Below, in pieces: positions 1 to 8,936 of a stretch of 24,008 nt of DNA. The number at the start of each line of letters is the position of its first letter. Position 1 is the stretch's first letter. The stretch spans positions 1-24,008 of the forward strand of contig JAICIL010000022.1 in the NCBI GenBank assembly GCA_025924435.1, written 5' to 3'. The position numbers and the translations under genes were made by a program. This stretch comes from Chloroflexia bacterium. GTDB lineage: Bacteria > Chloroflexota > Chloroflexia > Thermomicrobiales > JALYUS01. A model generated the notes under the pieces. It made no database searches, was not told where the DNA came from, and worked only from the letters and a program-made list of their open reading frames with translations.

Positions 1-122
1 AGGCATTGGAGGAGGCAATCACTACGGCACTGACGACGATCACCCCGACGGACGCCGCAGGCTGGTTCACCGCCTGCGGCTATCTGCTCGAAACGGATCA
101 GTCATTATGCGATCCGCTCTAG
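1..122 (+). CDS. IS630-like transposase, C-terminal fragment (cut by window edge)
   Basis: Reading from base 3 gives 39 residues ending at a TAG at 120-122. The motif TITPTDAAGWFTACGY resembles the extreme C-terminus of IS630/Tc1-mariner-type DDE transposases, which often end in an 'ITP-DA--WF--CGY' block. The catalytic DDE core would lie to the left of the window, so intactness cannot be judged. No terminal inverted repeat or TA duplication could be assigned to the right of the stop. The identification rests on a short motif remembered from the family, so it is moderate. Confidence 0.6.
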   Translation, partial: ALEEAITTALTTITPTDAAGWFTACGYLLETDQSLCDPL

Positions 123-131
123 GCACAGAGA

Positions 132-386
132 TCAATGGCGGAACCATAGGTAAACCCTATAGCATATTAATGCCGCACCAAACACCGACGCGAATATCGC
201 GTTGAATTCGCTGACTTGGGCCTCTGGTCGCTTGTCATGCAACCATATCAAGTGGGGATACGCGATGCATAGGCATCCTACAACGATAGGGAGCCACGCG
301 GGAGGGACGGCACCTGAGAGGCCATTGGGCCACGCGGTGCGAACCGGAATGTAGTACCCATAGAGCGCGAAATGAAAGGCGATCAC
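132..386 (-). CDS. Small hypothetical membrane protein (84 aa)
   Basis: The frame starts at a GTG (384-386) preceded on its strand by GGAG with a 6-nt spacer, a reasonable ribosome-binding site. The 84-residue product has two clear hydrophobic stretches, about residues 31-49 (around VVGCLCIAYPHLIW) and 61-82 (around FASVFGAALICYRVYLWF), separated by a charged loop. It is therefore probably a two-pass inner-membrane protein. I recognise no family. It converges on the transposase tail and is less GC-rich than its neighbours, which would fit transferred DNA. It could also be a chance frame: the evidence is only the ribosome-binding site, the hydrophobic pattern and the lack of a better frame here. 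Confidence 0.42.
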   Translation of the reverse strand: MIAFHFALYGYYIPVRTAWPNGLSGAVPPAWLPIVVGCLCIAYPHLIWLHDKRPEAQVSEFNAIFASVFGAALICYRVYLWFRH

Positions 387-500
387 CGTTTACTCCGGTA
401 TCTTGTTCCAACGCGCCGCCTTCTGCGCACACGCCTTGCCACCCTGCTTGACCCAAAGGCGCAGAGCGATTCAACCTGGCCACTACCTAGATATTACTCG

Positions 501-1850
501 TTATTGCTCCGCAATCCAGTCCAATGCCATGGCGGCGGTCCAGGATTGGTCGAGGGAGCCGAGCGGCTCGCCGGTGAACGGCTCGTAATACTCGCCGAAG
601 CCGCCGCCGCGCAGTTGGTCGAGCGAAGCGCGGCGGAGCGCGTCCGCCCGCTCCGTCTCCCCGGCGCGGCGGAGCGCCCACCAGAAGAGCCAGTTCATCA
701 CCGGCCAGGTCGGGCCGCGCCAGTAGCGGCGGGGGTCGAACCCCGGCCCCTCCGGGCTGGTGCTCGGCGGCACGGGCCAGCGAAGGCGCGGATGGCCGAG
801 CCACGCCGGGCCGTCGAGCGTCGCCAGCACCGCCGCACGCCGCTCCGGCGTGAGATGCCCGGCGACGAGCGGTGCGAACCCGCCCATCACCTGCACGCGG
901 ATGGGCGATGCCGCCCGCAAGTCGTAGTCGAGGCAGAGGTTCAGATTCGCCTCCCACCGCTCGTCAAGGCCGCGCAATCCACGGTCGCGCCACTCGATGA
1001 TGTGCGCGCGATCCGCGTCCGGTGCGTCAACGATGGCCGCGATTTCCAGTAGGGCGTCGTTCGCGGCGACGAAGATCGCGCTAAACCAGACGGCCTTGAC
1101 GAGGAACGGGTTCGTCCGGTAGGTCGTCGCCTCGTCGTAGCGCCCCCGCCGCATCACCTCGACGATCCAGAGGTAGCGGTCGTACTCCGCCATCGTCGGG
1201 CGCATCGAGGGGTCGGCATGCTTGAGGTCGTGCCGCTCGTACGGCGGCAAATCCTCCACGGTGATCGCCGCCAGCGCGCTGTCCCAGGCGGGCGAGTTGT
1301 CCGCGCCGCTCTCCCACGGGTGGTAGATCGTGACGAGGCCGGACCGCTCCGGGTCGCGCTCCGTCGCCAGGTAGCGGTGCCAAGCGAGCAGGCGCGGATA
1401 GATCTCGCGCAGGAAGGCGGTCGCGTCGGCGGCTTCCGCCCCGCCCCGCTCTTGCGCGATCGCCCAGATCGCGTGCGCCGCGATGGCGTGGACGGGCGGC
1501 TGGCACATGCCGCTCGTCAGGGCATCGGACGGCCTCGCGGGCGCGGTCGTGATGCCCCACCGTTCGGGGTCCGGGAAGTAGCCGCTCGCGGCGGGGTTAA
1601 AGACGATGTGCGGCACCATCCCCGTCGCCCACTGCGCGGCGAAGAGCACGCGCAGTTCCTGCGCGGCGCGCCGGGTGTCGAGGCGGGCGAGGCCGATGGC
1701 GATGAAGGCGCTGTCCCAACTCCATTGATGCGGGTAGAGGCGGGGCGCGGCCTTCGTCCAGCCGCCGAGATCGTTGGCGCGCAGCACCGCGACGGCCTGC
1801 GCCGCCATCTCCTCCGGCGTGAGGGCGATGGGCCGATCGGTGGTGCTCAT
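501..1850 (-). CDS. GH63 family glycosidase, glucosylglycerate/mannosylglycerate hydrolase-like
   Basis: The 449-aa protein has no signal peptide, so it should be cytoplasmic. It carries the (alpha/alpha)6-barrel landmarks of the bacterial GH63 MgH/GgH group: YPHQWSWDSAF at residues 40-49, HPWESGADNSPAWD at 177-190, PTWPVMNWLFWWAL, and FGEYYEPFTG near 418-427. D184 and E420 appear to match the acid and base residues of characterised mycobacterial glucosylglycerate hydrolase; this is from memory of the family, not an alignment. Length fits that group (about 430-450). The ATG overlaps the ATPase stop codon as ATGA, so translation is coupled. A longer in-frame start at 1904 was rejected because it lies inside the ATPase gene. 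As last gene of a sugar ABC operon it likely hydrolyses the imported substrate. Other alpha-glycosides remain possible. Confidence 0.85.
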   Translation of the reverse strand: MSTTDRPIALTPEEMAAQAVAVLRANDLGGWTKAAPRLYPHQWSWDSAFIAIGLARLDTRRAAQELRVLFAAQWATGMVPHIVFNPAASGYFPDPERWGITTAPARPSDALTSGMCQPPVHAIAAHAIWAIAQERGGAEAADATAFLREIYPRLLAWHRYLATERDPERSGLVTIYHPWESGADNSPAWDSALAAITVEDLPPYERHDLKHADPSMRPTMAEYDRYLWIVEVMRRGRYDEATTYRTNPFLVKAVWFSAIFVAANDALLEIAAIVDAPDADRAHIIEWRDRGLRGLDERWEANLNLCLDYDLRAASPIRVQVMGGFAPLVAGHLTPERRAAVLATLDGPAWLGHPRLRWPVPPSTSPEGPGFDPRRYWRGPTWPVMNWLFWWALRRAGETERADALRRASLDQLRGGGFGEYYEPFTGEPLGSLDQSWTAAMALDWIAEQ

Positions 1851-2935
1851 TTGGCAGCAATCTCCCGGTGCGTCGCCGGATCGAACCAGCGCAGTTTGTC
1901 CCACTCCGGTTGCAGCCAGAGCGCCCCGTTCGTCTCGATCGGGAAGTCGGTACGCGTCAGCACCTTGACGCGCTGGTCGCCGACGACCGCCGTGACGAGC
2001 AGGTTCGCCCCGACCGGCTCGATGACCTCAGCGGTCGCGGCGAGGGCGTCCGAGATCGGCTCAAGACCGGCCTGGATATTCTCGGCGCGGATGCCGACGA
2101 GCACGTCACCATCCGGCCCCGCTGCCAGCGCCGCCGGGGCGTTCAGGATATGCTTGCCGACCGCGACATGCACGCTTCCGTTCTCATGCCGGAGTTCTCC
2201 GCGCAGGAAGTTCATCGGCGGGTTGCCGATGAAACTGCCGATGAACTCCGTCGCCGGGTCGTTGTAGACCTCCATCGGCGTGCCGCACTGGACGATCTCG
2301 CCGTCGCGCATCACGGCGATGCGGTCGCCCAAACTCAGCGCCTCGACCTGATCGTGCGTGACGTAGATCGTCGTCGTCTTGATCTCCTGCACGAGTTTCT
2401 TCAATTCGCTGCGGAAGTTGAGCCGCAGCAGCGCGTCGAGGTTGGAGAGCGGCTCGTCCATCAGCAGCACGGACGGCTCCATGACGATCGCCCGCGCCAC
2501 CGCGACGCGCTGCCGCTGCCCGCCGGAGAGTTGCGCCGAGAAGCGGTCCAGGTAGGGCGTCAGTTGCAGGAGGTCGGCGGCGCGCTCCACCTTGCGGCCG
2601 ATCTCGCCTTTCGGCGTGTGGTGCATCCGCAGGCCGAAGGCGATGTTGTCGCGCACCTTCATGTGCGGGAAGACGGCGTAACTCTGGAAGACCATCGCGA
2701 TATCCCGGTTGCGCGGCGGCAAATCGGTGACATCGCGGTCGCCGATGAAGATGCTGCCGCTGTCCGGGTATTCCAGCCCCGCGATCATCCGGAGGAGCGT
2801 CGTCTTGCCGCAGCCGCTGGGGCCGAGCAGCACCATGAACTCGTTGTCCGCCACCGTGAGGTCCACATTGTTGACGGCGGGCTGCTTGCTCCCCGCGAAG
2901 GTCTTGACGATGTTCTGGATGTTGATTTCAGCCAT
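1847..2935 (-). CDS. Carbohydrate ABC transporter ATP-binding protein (MalK/UgpC family)
   Basis: The 362-aa cytoplasmic ATPase energises the sugar importer encoded upstream. Visible motifs are Walker A GPSGCGKT (38-45), Q-loop VFQSY (82-86), signature LSGGQRQRV (136-144), Walker B LLMDEP (157-162), D-loop SNLD and the H-loop His194. A C-terminal extension from about residue 240 is the OB-fold/TOBE regulatory region typical of MalK/UgpC ATPases, and overall length matches that family. The ATG at 2933-2935 is preceded by AGGA with a suitable spacer. The frame stays open upstream into the permease gene, but the conserved N-terminus (MAEINIQNIVKTF) fixes the start. A 7-nt repeat array separates it from the permease gene. 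MalK-type subunits can serve several importers, so this one may do so too. Confidence 0.95.
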   Translation of the reverse strand: MAEINIQNIVKTFAGSKQPAVNNVDLTVADNEFMVLLGPSGCGKTTLLRMIAGLEYPDSGSIFIGDRDVTDLPPRNRDIAMVFQSYAVFPHMKVRDNIAFGLRMHHTPKGEIGRKVERAADLLQLTPYLDRFSAQLSGGQRQRVAVARAIVMEPSVLLMDEPLSNLDALLRLNFRSELKKLVQEIKTTTIYVTHDQVEALSLGDRIAVMRDGEIVQCGTPMEVYNDPATEFIGSFIGNPPMNFLRGELRHENGSVHVAVGKHILNAPAALAAGPDGDVLVGIRAENIQAGLEPISDALAATAEVIEPVGANLLVTAVVGDQRVKVLTRTDFPIETNGALWLQPEWDKLRWFDPATHREIAAK

Positions 2936-2945
2936 TGGTTCCTCA

Positions 2946-3033
2946 GTTCGGAGTTCGGAGTTCGGAGTTCGGAGTTCGATGTTCGGAGACCGGAGTCGGT
3001 ATCTCTTCGAACATCGAGCTCCGAACTCCGAAC
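2946..3033. repeat. Heptanucleotide inverted array (GTTCGGA family)
   Basis: Four perfect tandem GTTCGGA units run from 2946 to 2973. They are followed by GTTCGAT, GTTCGGA and GACCGGA at exactly 7-nt spacing. Bases 3009-3033 are the reverse complement of 2960-2984 with one mismatch, so the array folds on itself. It fills the junction between the permease stop and the ATPase ribosome-binding site. Confidence 0.9.
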
Positions 3034-3042
3034 AATCCCCCA

Positions 3043-3921
3043 CTACCGCACCACACGACCCCACATATTGAACAAGTAGCGGCGCATGAAGAAGATGAAG
3101 ACTAGGGAGGGGATGACGAGCGCGAAGCCGCCCGCGAACTTGTACGGCAGTTGCGCGCTGTTGAGCGAGGCGAGCACCTGCGCGGGCAGCGTGCGATGCT
3201 TCACCGTGAGGATCGTCGCCGCGAAGACCTCGTTCCACGAGCCGACGAAGGCGAAGATCGCCGTCGCCGCCATCCCCGGCAGCGAGAGCGGCAACATGAT
3301 GCGCCAGAAGGCGGCGAACGGCGTGCAACCGAGCGTCAGCGCCGCCTCTTCCAGGTCGCGCGGGATGCTGACGAAGACGCTGCTCATGACGAGAATCGTC
3401 GTCGGCAGCGTGAACGCGGTATGCACGAGGATGACGCCGAGCAGGGTATCGTAGAGGTTCCACTTGATGAAGGTGACGGCGAGCGGGATGGCGAGGATCA
3501 CCGCCGGGAAGGCGCGCGTGGAGAGGATGAAAAGTTGGAAGGCCCCGCGCCCGCGGAAGAAGAAGCGCGCGAGCGCCAGCCCCGCCGGTGCGCCGATCAG
3601 CGTCGAGAGGATGAGCGTGCCGATCCCGACGACGATACTGTTGCGCACCGACTCCGCGACGCCCGTCGAGTGGATGAAGAACGAGAACGTCTCGCTGGAG
3701 AAGACGCGGGGAATGAGCGCCTTCGGGAAGGCATAGATCTTCGCCTGCGGGCTGAAGGCGCTGATGATGATGAAGTAGATGGGCAGCAGCATGAAGAGCG
3801 TGATGAGGATCGCCAGCGCATACATCCCGACCCGCCCCAGCGCATAGCGCCGCGAGCGCGCCCGACGGCGCACGACAGGCGCGGCAGCGGTGGTCGGTTT
3901 CGCAATCGTCGCGGTGCCCAT
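3043..3921 (-). CDS. Carbohydrate ABC transporter permease (MalG-like)
   Basis: The 292-aa inner-membrane subunit belongs to the MalG/CUT1 binding-protein-dependent permeases. The first membrane span is about residues 33-55, with further spans near 93-119, 128-150, 157-182, 217-238 and 263-279. The cytoplasmic EAA coupling loop (EEAALTLGCTPFAAF, from residue 191) precedes the conserved LPLSLPG and contacts the ATPase. The basic, Ala-rich N-terminus stays cytoplasmic. The ATG at 3919-3921 has purine-rich AGGGGG upstream. The gene lies third in the operon, after a 180-nt gap from the partner permease; that gap holds three hairpins, so expression may differ between the two permease genes. Confidence 0.93.
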   Translation of the reverse strand: MGTATIAKPTTAAAPVVRRRARSRRYALGRVGMYALAILITLFMLLPIYFIIISAFSPQAKIYAFPKALIPRVFSSETFSFFIHSTGVAESVRNSIVVGIGTLILSTLIGAPAGLALARFFFRGRGAFQLFILSTRAFPAVILAIPLAVTFIKWNLYDTLLGVILVHTAFTLPTTILVMSSVFVSIPRDLEEAALTLGCTPFAAFWRIMLPLSLPGMAATAIFAFVGSWNEVFAATILTVKHRTLPAQVLASLNSAQLPYKFAGGFALVIPSLVFIFFMRRYLFNMWGRVVR

Positions 3922-3923
3922 TC

Positions 3924-3962
3924 CCTACCCCCTGCCCCCTCCCGGAACGGGAAGGGGTGACT
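3924..3962. repeat. CCCCTCCCG hairpin (family A-like)
   Basis: CCCCTCCCG at 3936-3944 pairs with CGGGAAGGGG at 3948-3957 with one bulge. The left flank is a C-rich run (CCCTACCCCCTGC). It lies directly upstream of the MalG-like ATG, in the gap inside the sugar operon, so its purine-rich complement may contribute the ribosome-binding region of that gene. Confidence 0.6.
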
Positions 3963-4009
3963 CATGCGGAGTGCCGTGGCCCATGTCAATCGCCCCGCCA
4001 TCTCTCGGA

Positions 4010-4028
4010 GGGCGCATGCGATGCGCCC
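4010..4028. repeat. Perfect 8-bp hairpin GGGCGCAT-GCG-ATGCGCCC
   Basis: A perfect 8-bp stem with a 3-nt loop, in the permease-permease gap between the two C-rich palindromes. There is no T-tract, so it is not a classical terminator on either strand. Confidence 0.6.
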
Positions 4029-4048
4029 CTACATTCCCGTCCCGTATC

Positions 4049-4101
4049 GCTCCCCCTCTCCTTTGCCGCACGGCAAAGGAGAGGGGGCCGGGGGTGAGGT
4101 T
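4049..4101 (-). repeat. Palindromic spacer, family A copy (CCTCACCCC-CTCTCCTTTGCC)
   Basis: Two perfect 17-nt arms, 4052-4068 and 4071-4087 (CCCCCTCTCCTTTGCCG and its complement), are separated by 2 nt and followed by CCGGGGGTGAGGTT. On the minus strand the unit matches the copy at 6731-6784 almost base for base, including the AACCTCACCCCC head and GGGGGAGC tail. It ends one base before the stop codon of the MalF-like gene. Confidence 0.9.
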
Positions 4102-5025
4102 TTACACCCCCTGCTGCTCGTCGCGCACGCGCAGGGCGCGCAGGTAGACGATCGTCACGACGATCGAGATGGCGATGATCACGACGGCGTAGGCGGCGGC
4201 GACGTAGTTGTTGGTCAAGGTGGCGCGCCAGTAGTACGCCTCCTCGGCCAGCACCGGGATCGTGCGCCCGACCAGCGCCAGGACGATGGCGAAGACCTGG
4301 AAGGCGGCGAGCGTCCGCAGGATGAGCGCCACCTGGAGGCTGGGGCGCAGGAGCGGCAGCGTCACGTAGCGCAACCGCTGCCAGGCCGTCGCCCCGAAGA
4401 CCTCCGCCGCCTCGCCGTAATCTTTCGGGATCACCTGGATACCGGCGAGGAGGATAATCATGACCAGCGAGGTCGCCCGCCACGTCTCGGCGACGACGAT
4501 GGACAGGAAGCTGCTGACCGGATGCTCGGTCGTCAGGAACGGGAAGGGGTTCTGCTGCAATCCCAGCCCGTGCAGGATCGAGTTGAGGAAGCCGTTCGGG
4601 GAGAAGATGGAGAGCCAGACGATCCCGGCGGCGAGGTCCGAGATCGCCAGCGGGATCGCCCAGATGTAGAGAAAGAACCCCCTGCCCTTCAGGTCCGACT
4701 GCAGGAGGAGCGCCATCGCCAGCGCGAGCACCAACTGGCACGGCACGATGACGACGATGAAGAGGAAGGTGTAGCGAACCGCCGGCCAGAAGTAGGTATC
4801 CCCCGTCATCCGGTGGAAGTTCGCCGTCGTGAAGCCTCCGTGCTCCCCGCGGATGGAGAGGATGAGCGCCTGGAACATCGGCCAGACGACGAAGACCGCG
4901 AGGAAGATCACGGCGGGGATGAGCAGCAGATACGCGGCGCGCGATGTGCCGGCCCTCCCGGCGCGGCGGACGCGCCGCGCCGGGGCCGCGATCGCCCGCC
5001 GGTCGGTCGTTACTTGAGTTGACAT
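4102..5025 (-). CDS. Carbohydrate ABC transporter permease (MalF-like)
   Basis: The 307-aa inner-membrane permease pairs with the MalG-like subunit. A basic cytoplasmic N-terminus is followed by spans at about residues 31-55 (LLLIPAVIFLAVFVVWP), 85-108 and 118-140, then others. The EAA loop DYGEAAEVFGATAWQRL starts near residue 202 and ends in LPLLRPS. The ATG at 5023-5025 is chosen because the protein then begins MSTQVTTDRR; it overlaps the binding-protein gene by 16 nt, which suggests translational coupling. A start 11 codons earlier (5058) is possible. The stop is directly followed by a family A palindrome. Confidence 0.92.
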   Translation of the reverse strand: MSTQVTTDRRAIAAPARRVRRAGRAGTSRAAYLLLIPAVIFLAVFVVWPMFQALILSIRGEHGGFTTANFHRMTGDTYFWPAVRYTFLFIVVIVPCQLVLALAMALLLQSDLKGRGFFLYIWAIPLAISDLAAGIVWLSIFSPNGFLNSILHGLGLQQNPFPFLTTEHPVSSFLSIVVAETWRATSLVMIILLAGIQVIPKDYGEAAEVFGATAWQRLRYVTLPLLRPSLQVALILRTLAAFQVFAIVLALVGRTIPVLAEEAYYWRATLTNNYVAAAYAVVIIAISIVVTIVYLRALRVRDEQQGV

Positions 5026-6530
5026 GGGCCCGTACCCGCCGGATCGGGCGCCCAGCACGGCGCCTTCGTATCGTTGAAGATGCCCTGAATGATCTTCCCC
5101 TCGTCGTCCAGCACCGTCTGGACAGGCTCGCCCTTGACGATGATGCGGGTGAACGAGTCCGTGTACGCCTTGCTGTAGTCGCCGTTCTTGGCGCCCAACC
5201 CGACGGGCAGGAGCGTCGTGACCGCATTCGGCGCACTCGACTGCGCCTTGATCGCGTCCGCCTCCAGCTTGACGCCCCCGGAGAGATCGGCGGGGACGGT
5301 GGCGTTCGTCACCGGGAAGAAGCCCTCCTCCTTCGCGGTGGCGATCTGCTGCGCCGGTTGCGTCAGGTAATCAATCAGCAGTTCCGCGCCCGCGCGGTTC
5401 GGCGCGCCCTTCGGGATCGCGAATCCGGCGAGCACGGGCATGAAGCCCAGCCCCTTCGGCCCGGTAGGCGCCGGGAAGGCGACGAAGTCATTCGAGCGCG
5501 TCTGGAGCACGTTCAGCAACCCGGCGATATGATCCCAGCCGACCCAGATCTCCTCGGAGAGCATCGGCTCGGAGGCGTTCGCGTAGTTCGTCGAACCGGG
5601 GTTCGTGTATTGCCAAATCTCCTTGAAGTCATTCCACATCTGCACCGCTTCGGGCGTCTTGAAGCCGACGGCGGTCGTGCCGGTGTAGGACGGGTAGAGA
5701 TAGCCCTGGAAGAAGCGATGGATCAGCCCCGTCGGGCCGGCGGGGAAGCCGATGCGCCGCTGGCCCGACGCCTTCTGCATCGCCGCGCCCCAGTCTTTCA
5801 GTTGCGCGTAGGTCAGGGTCTGCACATTGGCGCCCTGCGGCAGGTATTGCAGAGCCTTCTTGTTCGCCGCCATGATGTAGGTCGCCTGCATCCAGGGGAT
5901 GTAGTACGTCTTCTCCGTGCCGTACTTCGCGAGATCGAGGAAGGTCTTTGGGAAGCCGCGATCGCCGAGTTTCGCGAGCACCGGCGTCAGGTCCTCCAGC
6001 AGGCCGTCGCTCGCGAAGGGGGCGAAGTCGCCGTGCAGGCCGCCGAGGATGCTGACCGTCAGCTTGCCCGCCTGCTCCTCCGCCCGGACACGGTCGTTGT
6101 ACGGCCCGTAATCCTGCGGCAGGAAGTCCACCTTGCCCTTGAAGTTGCCGAGGATCGTCTTGCGGAACTTCTCCGCCTGGTCAATCGGCGAGAACTGCGT
6201 CGAGAGCATCGTGATTGAGCCGGCGTCCGCCAGCGGCGCGGAGGTGGCCGCCGACGAGGCGGTCGTCGCGGCGGGGGCAGCCGCGCTCCCAGCGGGCTTG
6301 GTTGCGGCGGCTGCCGCGCTGCCGACCGGGGCGGTTGCCGCGCCCGCCGCCGGGGCGGTCGTCCCCGCCGGTGCGGCGGTCGCGCCGGTCGCGGGCTTCG
6401 GCGTATCGGTCGCTTTGCTGCCGCCGCACGCCGCGAGGATCGCGGTCGCCGCCGCCGCCGCGATCCCGCCAAGGAACCCGCGCCGTGTCAACTGCCGGTC
6501 ACGAACCGTGCTCTGCTCCCGCGTTTCCAC
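5010..6530 (-). CDS. Extracellular solute-binding lipoprotein of carbohydrate ABC transporter
   Basis: The 506-aa family-1-type sugar-binding protein leads the operon. The N-terminus has a Tat-like twin-arginine motif (LTRRGFLGG, residues 14-22), a hydrophobic Ala-rich stretch and a lipobox ILAAC with the lipidated Cys at residue 35. About 70 residues of Ala/Thr/Pro/Gly linker then tether the binding domain to the outer membrane face. The globular part starts near MLSTQFSPIDQAEKFRK. The GTG at 6528-6530 is chosen because AAAGGAG lies 7 nt upstream; the longer open frame to 6704 lacks such a site and would bury the signal peptide. It captures the ligand outside the cell and delivers it to the MalF/MalG-like pair. 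The neighbouring GH63 enzyme suggests a glycosyl-glycerate or related glycoside as ligand (inference). Confidence 0.9.
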   Translation of the reverse strand: METREQSTVRDRQLTRRGFLGGIAAAAATAILAACGGSKATDTPKPATGATAAPAGTTAPAAGAATAPVGSAAAAATKPAGSAAAPAATTASSAATSAPLADAGSITMLSTQFSPIDQAEKFRKTILGNFKGKVDFLPQDYGPYNDRVRAEEQAGKLTVSILGGLHGDFAPFASDGLLEDLTPVLAKLGDRGFPKTFLDLAKYGTEKTYYIPWMQATYIMAANKKALQYLPQGANVQTLTYAQLKDWGAAMQKASGQRRIGFPAGPTGLIHRFFQGYLYPSYTGTTAVGFKTPEAVQMWNDFKEIWQYTNPGSTNYANASEPMLSEEIWVGWDHIAGLLNVLQTRSNDFVAFPAPTGPKGLGFMPVLAGFAIPKGAPNRAGAELLIDYLTQPAQQIATAKEEGFFPVTNATVPADLSGGVKLEADAIKAQSSAPNAVTTLLPVGLGAKNGDYSKAYTDSFTRIIVKGEPVQTVLDDEGKIIQGIFNDTKAPCWAPDPAGTGPCQLK

Positions 6531-6537
6531 TGCGTCA

Positions 6538-6544
6538 CTCCTTT
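6538..6544 (-). promoter_or_regulatory. Ribosome-binding site deciding the GTG start of the binding protein
   Basis: AAAGGAG on the minus strand, 7 nt before the GTG at 6530. It is the only good Shine-Dalgarno in this stretch and sets the start upstream of the twin-arginine signal peptide. Confidence 0.7.
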
Positions 6545-6669
6545 TGATTGATGGTAACAACCGAGAGGTACCCCGATGGGATGATGCGCCGGGACTGCCG
6601 GGGATCCGCGATGATGAGAGTGCGTCCGCGAGCCAAAAGGCGACAGTCTGTGGTACCGATGTAGCATGA

Positions 6670-6697
6670 AGCATACCGGAAACTCGGCAATCGTCAA
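6670..6697 (-). promoter_or_regulatory. Candidate sigma70-type promoter of the sugar-uptake operon
   Basis: On the minus strand TTGACG (6692-6697) and TATGCT (6670-6675) are 16 nt apart. They lie about 140 nt upstream of the GTG start, leaving a long leader that contains two GGTACC..GATG motifs (6567-6578 and 6652-6661) which might be operator half-sites. Assigned by consensus only. Confidence 0.4.
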
Positions 6698-6719
6698 CAT
6701 TCATGCCGCGCGGTATGAT
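6691..6719 (+). promoter_or_regulatory. Candidate divergent promoter for the NHL/thioredoxin gene
   Basis: TCGTCA (6691-6696) and TATGAT (6714-6719) are spaced by 17 nt on the plus strand. The -35 box overlaps the -35 box proposed for the opposite strand. The -35 match is weak (4 of 6). In the 319-nt gap 6531-6849 the remaining content is the family A and CCTCAGT repeats listed separately. Confidence 0.3.
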
Positions 6720-6730
6720 GGCGGGATACG

Positions 6731-6784
6731 AACCTCACCCCCCGGCCCCCTCTCCTTTGCCTTGGGGCAAAGGAGAGGGGGAGC
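6731..6784 (+). repeat. Palindromic spacer, family A copy (CCTCACCCC-CTCTCCTTTGCC)
   Basis: The head AACCTCACCCCCCGG is followed by 16-nt perfect arms at 6746-6761 and 6766-6781 and the tail GAGC. It is the near-identical, oppositely oriented partner of the copy at 4049-4101; the loop bases differ (TTGG here). Confidence 0.9.
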
Positions 6785-6796
6785 AAGCGGAGTCTT

Positions 6797-6824
6797 CCTC
6801 AGTCCTCAGTCCTCAGTCCTCAGT
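6797..6824 (+). repeat. Heptanucleotide tandem array, four perfect CCTCAGT units
   Basis: Four exact CCTCAGT units run from 6797 to 6824. The same unit in the opposite orientation occurs at 12956-12976. It lies in the leader of the NHL/thioredoxin gene, between the family A palindrome and the ribosome-binding site. Confidence 0.92.
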
Positions 6825-6849
6825 TCCGGTTCGTGATTGGAGGCTCGTG

Positions 6850-8724
<1,875 letters not shown>

Positions 8725-8820
8725 GGTACTCCCCCATTACATTATCGTAGGGACGGACGGTGGAGACCGCATACATCCGTATGTCGACGCGCTGCGTATG
8801 GTGAGATGACGCCGAAGGGT

Positions 8821-8881
8821 GATTTTCGACAGATTTTTGTAAGATATTTTCTCTTTTCTAGTAACACTCCTCTACTATAGT
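8821..8881 (+). promoter_or_regulatory. AT-rich upstream region with candidate -10 box
   Basis: A 60-nt AT-rich patch in otherwise GC-rich DNA ends in CTACTATAGT. Either TATAGT (8876-8881) or TACTAT (8873-8878) could act as -10 box for the secreted-peptide gene. No convincing -35 was found. A similar TACTATAAT occurs before the ArsR-type gene at 22652. Confidence 0.35.
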
Positions 8882-8936
8882 GCGAATGTAGCGAGCAGCG
8901 TTGCTCCAGACGTATCACATATAGTGGAGGCATATC

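Noticed and set aside
235..483. 82-codon minus-strand frame overlapping the small membrane protein
   Set aside because: No motif or hydrophobic pattern; it overlaps the better-supported frame with its own ribosome-binding site.
2946..3033. CRISPR-like reading of the tandem repeats
   Set aside because: Units are 7 nt with no spacers and the array is mirrored; no cas genes are present. The same holds for 6797-6824 and 18045-18114.
2709..3460. Possible N-terminal fusion of the ATPase with sequence upstream (frame open to 3463)
   Set aside because: The extension would translate the heptanucleotide array and an out-of-frame part of the permease gene; the ATPase start at 2935 is canonical.
3151..3960. 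269-codon plus-strand frame rich in Arg/Glu/Asp across the MalG-like gene
   Set aside because: Highly charged shadow of the membrane-protein codons; no ribosome-binding site or motif.
6703..6849. 49-residue N-terminal extension of the NHL/thioredoxin protein
   Set aside because: It is encoded by the family A palindrome and the CCTCAGT repeat, while a strong GGAGG site precedes the ATG at 6850.
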